From Cyanobacteria bacterium SBLK (lineage in GTDB: Bacteria; Cyanobacteriota; Cyanobacteriia; Cyanobacteriales; Spirulinaceae): a stretch of 64,000 bases of DNA. Shown here piece by piece: positions 56,255-64,000 of the stretch (its first letter is position 1; each line of letters begins with the position of its first letter). Both the position numbers and the translations under genes were made by a program. The notes under the pieces were generated by a model, which was not told the origin of the DNA, ran no database searches, and saw nothing but the letters and a program-made list of their open reading frames with translations. The DNA lies in assembly GCA_017746715.1 (NCBI GenBank), contig JAGHZQ010000015.1, positions 62,001 to 126,000 on the forward strand, in the 5' to 3' direction.

Positions 56255-56319
56255 GATACTTTATCTCGAAAAGCCCCTGTTCGAGTGGAAAAGCAAAAAT
56301 AAGAAATTTTTATTTTGAG

Positions 56320-56348
56320 TTGACACTGATAAAAATCGTAGGTATTCT
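56320..56348 (+). promoter_or_regulatory. Near-consensus sigma-70 promoter
   Basis: TTGACA (56320-56325), a 17-base spacer and TATTCT (56343-56348). It faces a non-coding region with a strong hairpin, so it appears to drive a small RNA. Confidence 0.6.
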
Positions 56349-56354
56349 AAAGCG

Positions 56355-56420
56355 GTGTGAGGAGCGAACCAGTTAAGAGAACCGAGACGAAACACGGCAA
56401 GTCATCGGTTCTCTTTCTGA
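56355..56420 (+). ncRNA. Candidate small RNA with an 11-bp hairpin
   Basis: Starting about 7 bases after the -10 box, the transcript would run GCGGTGTGAGGAGCGAACC and then a stem: AAGAGAACCGA (56375-56385) with its perfect complement (56405-56415) around a 19-base loop containing GAAACACGGCAA, ending in TCTTTC. No reading frame of note lies here. The loop recalls GAAACA loops of the Yfr2-type cyanobacterial RNAs, but I cannot assign it. Ends are estimates. Confidence 0.45.
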
Positions 56421-56490
56421 TCTGGGAAGAGAGACCGATTAAATATTTCCTAGTTATTTTCTCCTATTGCTAAAAAAAACACTAAAAAAA

Positions 56491-57306
56491 CTAGAGTAAA
56501 AACTTAGCGATCGCGGCAGCAACGCCATCCTCCTCCACAGAAGGAGCAACCCATTGAGATACCTTTCGTACCTCAGTTGGCGCATCCCCCATTGCTACCC
56601 CCAAACCGACGGATTTTAGCATTTCCAAGTCGTTATAATTATCGCCGATCGCCATGACGTTTTCCAGAGAATCGCCGAGAATTTCTTCGGCTAAAAAACG
56701 GAGTGCAGTCCCTTTATTGACATTAGGATGAGTAGCTTCTAAAAAGTTAGGAGAAGACTGCGTTAAATAAATTTCTGAGGGCAAATAACGATTTTTCAAA
56801 TGGGTCGTAATTTGTCGAATTGCCTCAGTGTCGGGACTTAAGGCTAAAACTTTTGTGGGCGGACGATCGAGTAAGGTTCGCAAGTCTCCGCCAATATTGG
56901 CTTCAATCCCCGATCGCTTGACATATTCAACGGTATAGGGAGTAGATTCTCGCACGTAGAGGCGATCGTCCCAATAACAATGAACGTCAAGGCGATCTCG
57001 CCATTGGGGATCTTCGTAATAGTCTAGCAGTTCCCGGGCGGATTGGAGGGAGAGGGGACTGTGACGGAGAATTTCACCCGTTGTCGGATCTTGAATCCAA
57101 GCTCCATTGTAAGCAATAAGTGGGAGTTGCGCCCCGATCGCTTGGTGAAAGCGCAACGCCGAACAATACATTCGTCCCGTCGCGATCGCGACCCGAATAC
57201 CTCGGTTTTGCACTTCGGCAATGGCCGTTTTAACGACTTCGGAGACTTGATTGGATTTCCCCGCGATCGTACCATCAACATCTAAGACCAGTAAACAAAT
57301 TCCCAC
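56491..57306 (-). CDS. Cof-type HAD hydrolase
   Basis: A 271-residue HAD phosphatase of the Cof subfamily (type IIB cap). Motif I is LVLDVDGTIAG with Asp9 and Asp11, motif II is IATGR, and motif III/IV are NKGTALRFLAEE and VMAIGDNYNDLEML. Such enzymes dephosphorylate sugar phosphates, flavin or vitamin precursors; the substrate is not predictable. It is divergent from the CDF gene. Confidence 0.93.
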   Translation of the reverse strand: MGICLLVLDVDGTIAGKSNQVSEVVKTAIAEVQNRGIRVAIATGRMYCSALRFHQAIGAQLPLIAYNGAWIQDPTTGEILRHSPLSLQSARELLDYYEDPQWRDRLDVHCYWDDRLYVRESTPYTVEYVKRSGIEANIGGDLRTLLDRPPTKVLALSPDTEAIRQITTHLKNRYLPSEIYLTQSSPNFLEATHPNVNKGTALRFLAEEILGDSLENVMAIGDNYNDLEMLKSVGLGVAMGDAPTEVRKVSQWVAPSVEEDGVAAAIAKFLL

Positions 57307-57381
57307 GATCGAGTTCCCAATGATTACGACATCATTCTAAGTGTAAAGTTTTATGGAGAGTTAAAGGCAATCGCGAACGGG

Positions 57382-58287
57382 ATGAACGACGAAAAAAACG
57401 CTTATTTTGTCAGTCGCTTGGTGTTGTTGGCGACGCTATGGTTAATGGGGTTGGTCTTTTGGGTTAAGATTTCCGTGGGCTGGGAAGCGCAATCGTTAGG
57501 ACTGTTGGTGCAATGCCTGCATACGCTCATTATTTGTTTTAATGCCCTGTTGGGATTTTTAGCAGTAATTGGTTCGGATCGCCCGGATGGCAGGGAAATC
57601 TACGGACATGGGAAAAAAGAAGTGTTACTGACATTCGCTTTAGTTGCGGGTTTGGCGATCGCCTCTTTCTTATTTTTTGAGATGTTAATTCCTCAATTTC
57701 AAGCAGCTTTACAGCGAGAAACTCTCCCTTTTCCCTTAGAAATTCAAATTCCGATTTTGCAATTTCTCGGTTTTGTTTCTTTGCCGATTTTAGGCATTGC
57801 TTTTTTTTCTCTCTATCAAGCCAAGCGTTTAGAACACGCTATTCTTGCTTTTAATGCCAATCAATTGTTTAAAGAAGCAGGATTGACTTTATTAGTTTTT
57901 GTAGGACTTTGGGGAGTTTGGTGGGGAGAACCGCTCATCGATCTGTTTTTATCGATTATTATCTATATTTTAGTTTTGGATGAATGCTGGCAGGCGATCT
58001 CGTGGAATTTACCGTTAATGGTGGAGCAAAATGCTATTTCTGCCGATGCGATCGCTGCCATTGCTAAAAGCGTGCGGGGAGTTTCCCATTGTTATCGCAT
58101 CCGAGCGCGAGGAATTGTGGGACAATTTGTTTATATTCAAATGCACTTAATTTTAGAGCCGCGTTATGAGAAAGCTGCCACGGGAATTGCACGTAAAATT
58201 GAGGAGGCATTACGGTTGCGATATGGCTCTTTACAGGTGACTTTTTATATTGACGCAGAAGCGGTAAAATCGGGGTTTTTGCGATAA
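57382..58287 (+). CDS. CDF-family transporter with altered metal-site residues
   Basis: A 301-residue protein with the CDF plan: six membrane helices, the REIYGHGKKE loop that follows helix 2, and a C-terminal cytoplasmic domain (SVRGVSHCYRIRARGIVGQF). The metal-site residues look changed: where helix 2 usually reads D-x-x-H/D-x-x-x-D, here it is QCLHTLIICF, and helix 5 has NANQLFKEAG rather than H/D-x-x-x-D. It may use other ligands or have lost zinc transport. The CYTH gene follows 39 bases later. Confidence 0.82.
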   Translation: MNDEKNAYFVSRLVLLATLWLMGLVFWVKISVGWEAQSLGLLVQCLHTLIICFNALLGFLAVIGSDRPDGREIYGHGKKEVLLTFALVAGLAIASFLFFEMLIPQFQAALQRETLPFPLEIQIPILQFLGFVSLPILGIAFFSLYQAKRLEHAILAFNANQLFKEAGLTLLVFVGLWGVWWGEPLIDLFLSIIIYILVLDECWQAISWNLPLMVEQNAISADAIAAIAKSVRGVSHCYRIRARGIVGQFVYIQMHLILEPRYEKAATGIARKIEEALRLRYGSLQVTFYIDAEAVKSGFLR

Positions 58288-58326
58288 AATTGAACCATTC
58301 AAAATTGGCGAGAAAATCAAGTAACA

Positions 58327-58812
58327 ATGGGAAAAGAAATCGAACGTAAATTTTTAGTAAAGGGGGAACAATGGCGCTCGCTCGGGACGGGAAAACAATA
58401 CCGTCAAGGTTATTTATCCGTTGCCGCTCATTGTACCGTACGAGTGCGGATAGCTGGCGATCGCGCTTATTTGACCGTGAAGGGAAAAATCGAAGGACTC
58501 TCGCGTCCGGAGTTTGAATATCCCATTCCCGTCCCAGAAGCCGAAGAAATGCTGTCAGATTTGTGCGATCGCCCCCCCATCGAAAAAATACGCTACACCC
58601 TCTCCATCGATAATTTAATCTGGGAAGTTGACGAATTCGGCGGCGAAAATCAGGGGTTAATTGTCGCAGAAGTAGAATTAGAAGACGAAGGACAGGCGAT
58701 CGTTCTCCCAGAATGGATCGGGCAAGAAGTATCGGGAGATCCTCGTTATTTAAACTCTAATTTAGTCCAATTTCCTTACCAACAGTGGTATCAGTCACCA
58801 GCGATGCCCTGA
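58327..58812 (+). CDS. CYTH-domain protein (inorganic triphosphatase-like)
   Basis: A 161-residue CYTH protein with the diagnostic EIERKF (residues 4-9), RVRIAGDRAYLTVKGKI, and IEKIRYTLSIDNLIWEVDEF lining the tunnel. Bacterial members hydrolyse inorganic triphosphate or bind polyphosphate. It starts 39 bases after the CDF gene in the same direction. Length is typical of the class. Confidence 0.92.
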   Translation: MGKEIERKFLVKGEQWRSLGTGKQYRQGYLSVAAHCTVRVRIAGDRAYLTVKGKIEGLSRPEFEYPIPVPEAEEMLSDLCDRPPIEKIRYTLSIDNLIWEVDEFGGENQGLIVAEVELEDEGQAIVLPEWIGQEVSGDPRYLNSNLVQFPYQQWYQSPAMP

Positions 58813-58845
58813 GGCCGTTGAGCGAAGCCGAAACGAGCTTGCCGA
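58812..58845. repeat. Dispersed GAGCGAAGC/GCTTGCCGAAG repeat
   Basis: GTTGAGCGAAGCCGAAAC and GAGCTTGCCGAAG are variants of the core found in the 45-bp array at 33681 and at 40244-40262. It marks the spacer before the protease gene. Confidence 0.7.
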
Positions 58846-58886
58846 AGGATCGTCAATCACCAGTCACCAGTTTTTGACAAACAACC

Positions 58887-60392
58887 ATGATTGCCTTAAT
58901 TGTTTGTATTGGATGGATTTTTTCACTGTGCTTGCATGAATTCGGTCATGCGATCGTTGCCTATTGGGGAGGCGATAAATCTGTGAAAGAGAAAGGGTAT
59001 TTAACATTTAATCCCCTTAAATATACGGATCCCGGACTGAGCTTAGCGCTCCCCTTATTTTTCCTCTTGTTAGGAGGAATTGCCTTACCGGGAGGAGCAG
59101 TTTATATCGATCGCTCTCGCTTGCGAAGTCGTTTATGGGATAGCGGGGTTTCTGCTGCGGGCCCTTTTGCCAGTTTTTTAGCCGCTTTGGGATTATCTTT
59201 TCCCTTTTGGTCGGGTTGGATTATCATCGATCGAAACACCCATTGGTTTTGGTCGGCAATCGCGTTTTTAATTTTTATCGATATTTATGTTGTTTTAATT
59301 AATTTATTACCCATTCCCCCCCTTGATGGTTATGGCATAATCGATCCTTGGCTGCCTCTCCCCCTGCAAAAAAAATGTCGGCAATTTGGTAAATATGGGC
59401 TTCTCATTTTAATTGCTTTGCTTTGGTTTTTCGATCCCCTCAATCAATTTCTCTGGTTTTTGTCTTCAGAGATTGGTAATTTGTTACGCGTCCCTCCCCA
59501 AGCAATTTACATGGGCGGGCAATTATTCCGACAAAATTCAGGGATTTTAGTGGTGGGGATTTTAGCAGCACTCTGGATTTTTAGAAGCAAAGAGCAAAGA
59601 TTGTATCAAAAAGGGGAAAATTTTAGCCGCTTGAAACAATACGATCGCGCGATCGCCGCATACGATCGCGCCATTGAAATCAAGCCAGATTATTACGAAG
59701 CATGGCGGAATAAAACCCATCTCTTACATCATTTACAATGGTATGAAGAAGCCTTAGCAGGATACGAGCGCTTAAAAGCATTACAACCTAAAGCCATTAA
59801 AGATTGGCAATATCAAGGTTTAATTCTATCTCAGTTACAACGCCACGAAGAAGCACTCGAATTTTATGATTTTATTCTTGCGAAAGATCCCCAAGATCAA
59901 GAGTTTTGGTATCGAAAAGGATTGATTTTACATGCATTACAACGAGATGAAGAGGTCTTGCCAATCATTGCTAAAATTGTTGCTATTGATGCCGATAAAA
60001 CCGAAACATGGTCGATGAGCGGAATTCTCTGGGAAAAATTGGGAAATCGCGAAGAAGCGTGCAAATCTTACGAAAAAATTACTGAATTAAAACCCTACGA
60101 TTATCAAAGTTGGTATCAATACGGAAAGTTTTTGCAGCGATCGCAATGTTATGAAGAAGCGATCGCTTATTTCGATACTGCCATTCAACGCAACCCCACA
60201 GAATCAGAAGTTTGGTACGCTCAAGCGATTTGCTATGCCCGACAAGACCGAAAAGAAGAAGCCTTAGATCGCCTCGAAGAAGCCCTTACTTTAAAAGGAG
60301 GAGAACAATGGCAAGAAACCGCAAAAAATGATGAAAATTTTGTCATTCTCCAAGAGAGTCCGCGCTTTCAAAAGCTCATTGGAGTCAGTTAA
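58887..60392 (+). CDS. Site-2 protease (M50) fused to TPR repeats
   Basis: A 501-residue protein. The N-terminal membrane part is a zinc metalloprotease: HEFGH (17-21) binds the metal and NLLPIPPLDGYG supplies the aspartate. After further helices, about eight TPR-like repeats follow (FSRLKQYDRAIAAYDRAIEI, SQLQRHEEALEFYDFILAKD, SQCYEEAIAYFDTAIQRNP). S2P enzymes cut membrane substrates, and the TPRs probably bring partners. This fusion is common in cyanobacteria. Complete. Confidence 0.9.
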   Translation: MIALIVCIGWIFSLCLHEFGHAIVAYWGGDKSVKEKGYLTFNPLKYTDPGLSLALPLFFLLLGGIALPGGAVYIDRSRLRSRLWDSGVSAAGPFASFLAALGLSFPFWSGWIIIDRNTHWFWSAIAFLIFIDIYVVLINLLPIPPLDGYGIIDPWLPLPLQKKCRQFGKYGLLILIALLWFFDPLNQFLWFLSSEIGNLLRVPPQAIYMGGQLFRQNSGILVVGILAALWIFRSKEQRLYQKGENFSRLKQYDRAIAAYDRAIEIKPDYYEAWRNKTHLLHHLQWYEEALAGYERLKALQPKAIKDWQYQGLILSQLQRHEEALEFYDFILAKDPQDQEFWYRKGLILHALQRDEEVLPIIAKIVAIDADKTETWSMSGILWEKLGNREEACKSYEKITELKPYDYQSWYQYGKFLQRSQCYEEAIAYFDTAIQRNPTESEVWYAQAICYARQDRKEEALDRLEEALTLKGGEQWQETAKNDENFVILQESPRFQKLIGVS

Positions 60393-60519
60393 AAATTAAG
60401 TTTTCTTAAATGTTCGCAAGAAAAGTGCAAAAAAATGTTCAAAATATGAATATCAAGTTTTTCTTTTGGTCTCGTTACGCGCGATCGCATCCCCATTCCA
60501 GATTAATTGTTACCCGCTC

Positions 60520-60987
60520 ATGTTACAAACCGTCGCCGATTTTATGACCCCCAATCCCATTACGGTTGCCCCAGAAACGCCGTTAAAGGATGCCCTACAA
60601 ATTCTCGCCCGAGAAAAGATTAGCGGATTGCCCGTCGTGGATGAATCGGGAAAATTAGTGGGGGTCATTTCTGACTCGGATTTAATGTGGCAAGAGACAG
60701 GGGCAGAACCGCCACCCTATATCATGTTCTTAGACGGTTTGATTTTTCTAAAAAATCCCGCGCGTTATGAAAAAGAGCTTCACAAAGCATTAGGACAAAC
60801 CGTAGGAGAAGTTATGAGCGATAAGCCCATTTCTACAACGGGCGATCGCCCTTTACGAGAAGCAGCAAAGCTCATGCACGAAAAGCACGTTCGCCGACTT
60901 CCCGTAGTCGATGCGGAAAATAAAGCGATCGGTATTTTAAGTCACGGGGATATTATTCGAGCAATGGCTTTAGAGAATGAAGAATGA
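60520..60987 (+). CDS. CBS-domain pair protein
   Basis: A 155-residue protein of two CBS domains. VADFMTPNPITVAPETPLKD and SGLPVVDESGKLVGVISDSD make the first; VMSDKPISTTGDRPLREAAK and VRRLPVVDAENKAIGILSHG the second. CBS pairs bind adenosine nucleotides and report energy state. It begins at ATG 60520, where the first CBS domain starts. It lies 35 bases before nblB on the same strand, possibly one unit. Confidence 0.93.
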   Translation: MLQTVADFMTPNPITVAPETPLKDALQILAREKISGLPVVDESGKLVGVISDSDLMWQETGAEPPPYIMFLDGLIFLKNPARYEKELHKALGQTVGEVMSDKPISTTGDRPLREAAKLMHEKHVRRLPVVDAENKAIGILSHGDIIRAMALENEE

Positions 60988-61021
60988 AGAATGAAGAGTA
61001 AACAGTAATTCCCCATTTCCC

Positions 61022-61675
61022 ATGACTCCAGAATCCGTTCAAGCATTATTGCAATCAGAAGACTACGGCGATCGCATCAAAGGATTGAATCAACTCAGAC
61101 AACTTCCCCACGAGATTGCCTTTGAGATGATTCAGCCCCTCATTTTCGATAGTAAGACGCGGGTGCGCTACGCTGCCGTCAGTCAAATGGATACTCTCGG
61201 CAACGTGAATCGAGAAAAATCCCTCGAAGTTTTGCGAGATCGCCTCCTCAAGGATAAAGAAATTGACGTACAAGCAGCAGCAGCCGACGCGATCGCCGCT
61301 CTCAAACTCACAGAAGGATTTGAAGATTTGCAAACAGCCTATCGAGAATCTTCCGAATGGTTATTGCAATTTAGCATCATTGCCGCCCTCGGAGAAATGG
61401 GGGATCCAAGAGGGTTCGACTTGCTTGTCGATGCCCTCACTTCCGATAACGACTTGCTGCAATCTACCGCAGTCGGGGCATTGGGGGAACTCGGCGATCG
61501 CCGAGCCATTCCTTTACTATTACCTTTTATCAATAATCCAGATTGGCAAATTCGCCACCGTCTCGCCCAAGCCTTAACCCATTTGGGAGGAGAAGAAGTC
61601 AAACCTGCCTTACAACAATTAGCCAAGGATGAAATCGAACAAGTGGCGATCGAAGCCAAGCGCAGTTTAACTTAA
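61022..61675 (+). CDS. nblB: Phycobilisome degradation protein NblB (HEAT repeats)
   Basis: A 217-residue HEAT-repeat protein beginning MTPESVQALLQSEDYGDRIK and with TRVRYAAVSQMDTLGNVNRE, which are strongly NblB-like. NblB is needed for phycobilisome breakdown under nutrient starvation and is related to the CpcE/CpeY type lyases, probably acting on bilins or chromophorylated subunits. It thus opposes the lyase genes found at the left of the window. The full family length is present. Its upstream CBS gene may be co-transcribed. Confidence 0.85.
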   Translation: MTPESVQALLQSEDYGDRIKGLNQLRQLPHEIAFEMIQPLIFDSKTRVRYAAVSQMDTLGNVNREKSLEVLRDRLLKDKEIDVQAAAADAIAALKLTEGFEDLQTAYRESSEWLLQFSIIAALGEMGDPRGFDLLVDALTSDNDLLQSTAVGALGELGDRRAIPLLLPFINNPDWQIRHRLAQALTHLGGEEVKPALQQLAKDEIEQVAIEAKRSLT

Positions 61676-61727
61676 AAATTGCTTCTCTCTTGATAATGCA
61701 AGAGCAATCGCTCCCAAAAACAACCCA

Positions 61728-62876
61728 TTAAAAAAATTGAGCCAAGGTTTGCTTAAACCGCGTGAAACCATAGGTTTCAATGACTTGCAACCTTAACATT
61801 TCCGGGCGATCGAGGATCGGATTGGCAGTGTTTTGCTGTAAAATCTCAATCAAACTGCGAGTAATGGCTGGGTTGTCTTCAGGATCGACTAAAATTCCCA
61901 ATTCTCCCCCGCAAAGGGCATCGATCGCCCCATCCCGATTTCCTCCCAAAACCGGCTTACCACAAGCTAAGGCTTCTAAATAAACAATACCGAATCCCTC
62001 TCCTTGGGAAGGCATGGCAAACACATCGCAGAGATTGTAATGAGCGCATAATTCTTCATCGGGAACGAATCCGGCAAGGGTGACGCAATCTTGTAAATTC
62101 AAATGGTCAATCAGTTGCTTGAGACGATAGCGATCGTCCCCTTTGCCGGCAATGAGATAATGGGCATTGGGAATTTTTTGGCGAATGGCGGGCAATGCTT
62201 GCAAAATTTGGTCGTATCCCTTATATTTTTGGGTCGCATCCAGCCGCGCTACCGTCAAAATAACAGGTTGTTCTGCTGCGAGATGGTATCGTTGCAATAA
62301 GTAGGCGGGTTTGGGAGCAGGCTGAAATCGCTCGGCATCAAAGGTATTGGGTAAGAGGGAGACGTGTTGGGAATCGAGATTTTGTTCGGCGAGAAGGCGA
62401 TCGCGCGTATAGTTACTGACGGCAAGAATGCGATCGGCACGCTGCAAAGCGTTTTGCAAGCTGGTTTGCTTGATATCCCAAACCTCGGTACCGTGGGCAA
62501 TTACCCAGTAGGGAATGCCTAAAAAGCGCTTGATTTGGTCGGCTAAAACGGCAAAATTAGCATGAGAGGCGATAATCAGATCGGGGCGACGTTGCAGGCA
62601 ATATTTGGCGAGTTGGGCGGCAAAATTAAAGGTGCGAAATTTGAGGGGAACTTTTCCGGCAAAGTGAAAGCGGGTTTTTTCTAAATAGGGGATGTGGGGG
62701 AGCGATCGCGTATCGTGTTTGAGAAATACGTCATATTCTTTTTGGGGATATAATTCTTGTAAGGCTTGGAGCAGGAAAGCCGAATAAACTTGAATGCCTC
62801 CTTTGAATTCAAAAATATTGGGAAACCACAAATGAATGGTTTGCGCGTCGGCGGGATTTTTGGCGGACATGGGCAA
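61728..62876 (-). CDS. GT4-family glycosyltransferase
   Basis: A 382-residue retaining glycosyltransferase of family 4. The N-terminal domain begins IHLWFPNIFEFKGGIQVYSA and the C-terminal domain has VARLDATQKYKGYDQILQAL, GFVPDEELCAHYNLCDVF and the donor-binding EGFGIVYLEALACGKPVLGG. Sugar donor and acceptor are not predictable. It is convergent with nblB and not next to the other polysaccharide genes. Confidence 0.93.
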   Translation of the reverse strand: MPMSAKNPADAQTIHLWFPNIFEFKGGIQVYSAFLLQALQELYPQKEYDVFLKHDTRSLPHIPYLEKTRFHFAGKVPLKFRTFNFAAQLAKYCLQRRPDLIIASHANFAVLADQIKRFLGIPYWVIAHGTEVWDIKQTSLQNALQRADRILAVSNYTRDRLLAEQNLDSQHVSLLPNTFDAERFQPAPKPAYLLQRYHLAAEQPVILTVARLDATQKYKGYDQILQALPAIRQKIPNAHYLIAGKGDDRYRLKQLIDHLNLQDCVTLAGFVPDEELCAHYNLCDVFAMPSQGEGFGIVYLEALACGKPVLGGNRDGAIDALCGGELGILVDPEDNPAITRSLIEILQQNTANPILDRPEMLRLQVIETYGFTRFKQTLAQFF

Positions 62877-63179
62877 GATGAATGAAAAGGGCGATCGCTC
62901 TGCCTATGGTAAAGCAAATTTTTCCGAGCGTCATGTTGGCAAAAGACACTTAAAAGATAAAATTGTGCTTAAATATAATATTCTCATCGCGTTGAGAATA
63001 TCCCGAACTCGTAATTCCCAATCTCTAGAAAACACGAATTGCCTCCTCAAGAATGGGTTGGCGAAGATGTTCCCGAAGTGCGTCTATCGTTCCCAGATCG
63101 ATCGAACAATTCAAGTGTTAAGAATTGACCAAACCTGTTAGAAAATAGAAGATGAGTTCCGATTGGGAGTGGAATTAGG
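62877..63179. other. Intergenic region without recognised features
   Basis: About 300 bases between the glycosyltransferase and DUF1611 genes. I see no tRNA, hairpin or protein-like frame of note. Confidence 0.5.
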
Positions 63180-64000
63180 GTGAAATTAACCGAAAGCGAT
63201 CGCGTGGCGATTTTACTGCATGAAGGCATCGGCAGTCGCGGGGGAAAAACGGGGTTGGCATTTCTGCGTTATAGCGAGGCGAATGTGGTAGCGGTTATCG
63301 ATCGCGATCGTGCGGGAGAATCTTTACCCCAACTAACGCGCATTCCTCGAGATATTCCCATTGTTGCCTCCATGGAAGGGGCACTCGCGTACAATCCTAA
63401 TGTACTGCTCATCGGCATTGCTCCCTCGGGAGGAGCCTTACCCGAAGAATGGCTGCAAGAGGTCAAACAGGCGATTTTAGCCGGGTTATCCGTAATGAAC
63501 GGACTCCATACCCCGATGGCAGGACTCGTGGCGAATTTGCGCGAAAACCAGTGGATCTGGGATATTCGCCAAGAACCCAAAGGATTGAGTATCGGTTCGG
63601 GACGAGCCAAGAATCTCACCTGCAAGAGAATTCTCACCGTAGGTACGGATATGGCGATCGGTAAAATGTCAACGGGATTAGAGTTAAGAAAAGTTGCCAA
63701 AAAACGGGAGATTTCGACCCGGTTTCTGGCGACGGGACAAGGAGGACTGGCGATCGCCGGAGAGGGTATTCCTTTAGATGCGATCCGGGTGGATTTTGCT
63801 GCGGGGGCGGTGGAAAAGGCAACAATGGAATTGGGCTCTCAGTGCGATTTACTCTTGATTGAAGGACAAGGATCCCTACTGCATCCCGGTTCTACGGCAA
63901 CATTACCCCTCATTCGCGGCAGTCAGCCAACGGGGTTGATTTTAGCCCATCGCGCCGGGCAAACCGCGATCGTCAATTGCCCCGATATTCTCATTCCTCC
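63180..64000 (+). CDS. DUF1611 (DgcN-like) P-loop protein, 5' part
   Basis: The gene begins at GTG 63180 and is cut by the window's right end; 273 codons are visible. VKLTESDRVAILLHEGIGSR opens it, followed by a family N-terminal domain (GIAPSGGALPEEW) and a P-loop, GTDMAIGKMSTGLEL, in the second half, then LLIEGQGSLLHPG. DUF1611 proteins include DgcN, involved in D-glutamate or D-amino-acid metabolism and often beside a dipeptide epimerase. The substrate in this species is unknown. Confidence 0.85.
   Translation, partial: MKLTESDRVAILLHEGIGSRGGKTGLAFLRYSEANVVAVIDRDRAGESLPQLTRIPRDIPIVASMEGALAYNPNVLLIGIAPSGGALPEEWLQEVKQAILAGLSVMNGLHTPMAGLVANLRENQWIWDIRQEPKGLSIGSGRAKNLTCKRILTVGTDMAIGKMSTGLELRKVAKKREISTRFLATGQGGLAIAGEGIPLDAIRVDFAAGAVEKATMELGSQCDLLLIEGQGSLLHPGSTATLPLIRGSQPTGLILAHRAGQTAIVNCPDILIP

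Noticed and set aside
56351..56366. Minus-strand GCTCCTCACACC resembling the Yfr1 core motif
   Set aside because: One base differs from the expected core, and no second stem or terminator follows on the minus strand. The promoter and hairpin support the plus strand instead.

Overview
The window is a piece of a cyanobacterial chromosome. The evidence is phycoerythrin and phycobilisome genes, phycoerythrobilin synthesis (pebAB), a ferrochelatase with a chlorophyll-binding-like tail, a CruP-type carotenoid cyclase homologue, a dnaK3/dnaJ3 pair, a principal sigma factor of cyanobacterial type, PEP-CTERM proteins, and very frequent HIP1 octamers (GCGATCGC). The phycoerythrin genes mark a red or brown, green-light-absorbing strain. 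The sequence does not let me name the species. No rRNA, tRNA, CRISPR array or intact insertion sequence was recognised.

Left part (1-15.4 kb) is a phycoerythrin region. It starts with the end of a rod linker and the cpeY lyase. A two-gene ATPase/TOPRIM module resembling PARIS defence systems then sits between cpeY and the next assembly genes. After it, on the minus strand, come cpeF-like, cpeZ and a canonical cpeBA operon. A small gene plus an orphan phycobiliprotein-fold gene follow on the plus strand, then pebAB on the minus strand. Next is a second, divergent phycoerythrin-like set (linker, cpeB-like, cpeA-like), then a pentapeptide-repeat gene, a CpeS-type lyase and hemH. Together these genes make the bilin (pebAB), the apoproteins, their attachment enzymes (cpeY, cpeZ, cpeF, cpeS) and rod linkers. 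Both cpeB promoters share a motif at an identical distance from the start codon.

Middle part (15.5-36.1 kb) is mostly housekeeping: prenyl diphosphate synthase, two tandem PEP-CTERM proteins, a secreted EndoU-like protein, a duplicated small unknown gene, methyltransferases including rsmD, a DUF3370 protein, a Uma2 nuclease-like protein, sigA, an SGNH-like lipoprotein, part of an ABC importer, a CCG-domain protein, and dnaJ3/dnaK3 with several short repeats.

At 36.3-38.7 kb lies a second ATPase plus unknown-partner gene pair. It is AT-rich and inserted between dnaK3 and cruP. Its partner carries only a weak nuclease-like ExK motif and matches no family I recognise, so it is the best candidate in the window for an undescribed (probably defence) system.

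Right part (38.7-64 kb) contains cruP, two histidine kinases, an ABC exporter, a polysaccharide export pair (Wza-like and Wzc-like), a sugar ABC permease, a second pentapeptide protein, a protein with a triplicated domain, a NarL-type regulator, an ArgRS-like protein without a catalytic core, a candidate small RNA with a near-consensus promoter, a HAD phosphatase, a CDF-like transporter, a CYTH protein, a site-2 protease fused to TPRs, a CBS protein, the phycobilisome degradation factor nblB, a glycosyltransferase and the start of a DUF1611 gene cut by the window end.
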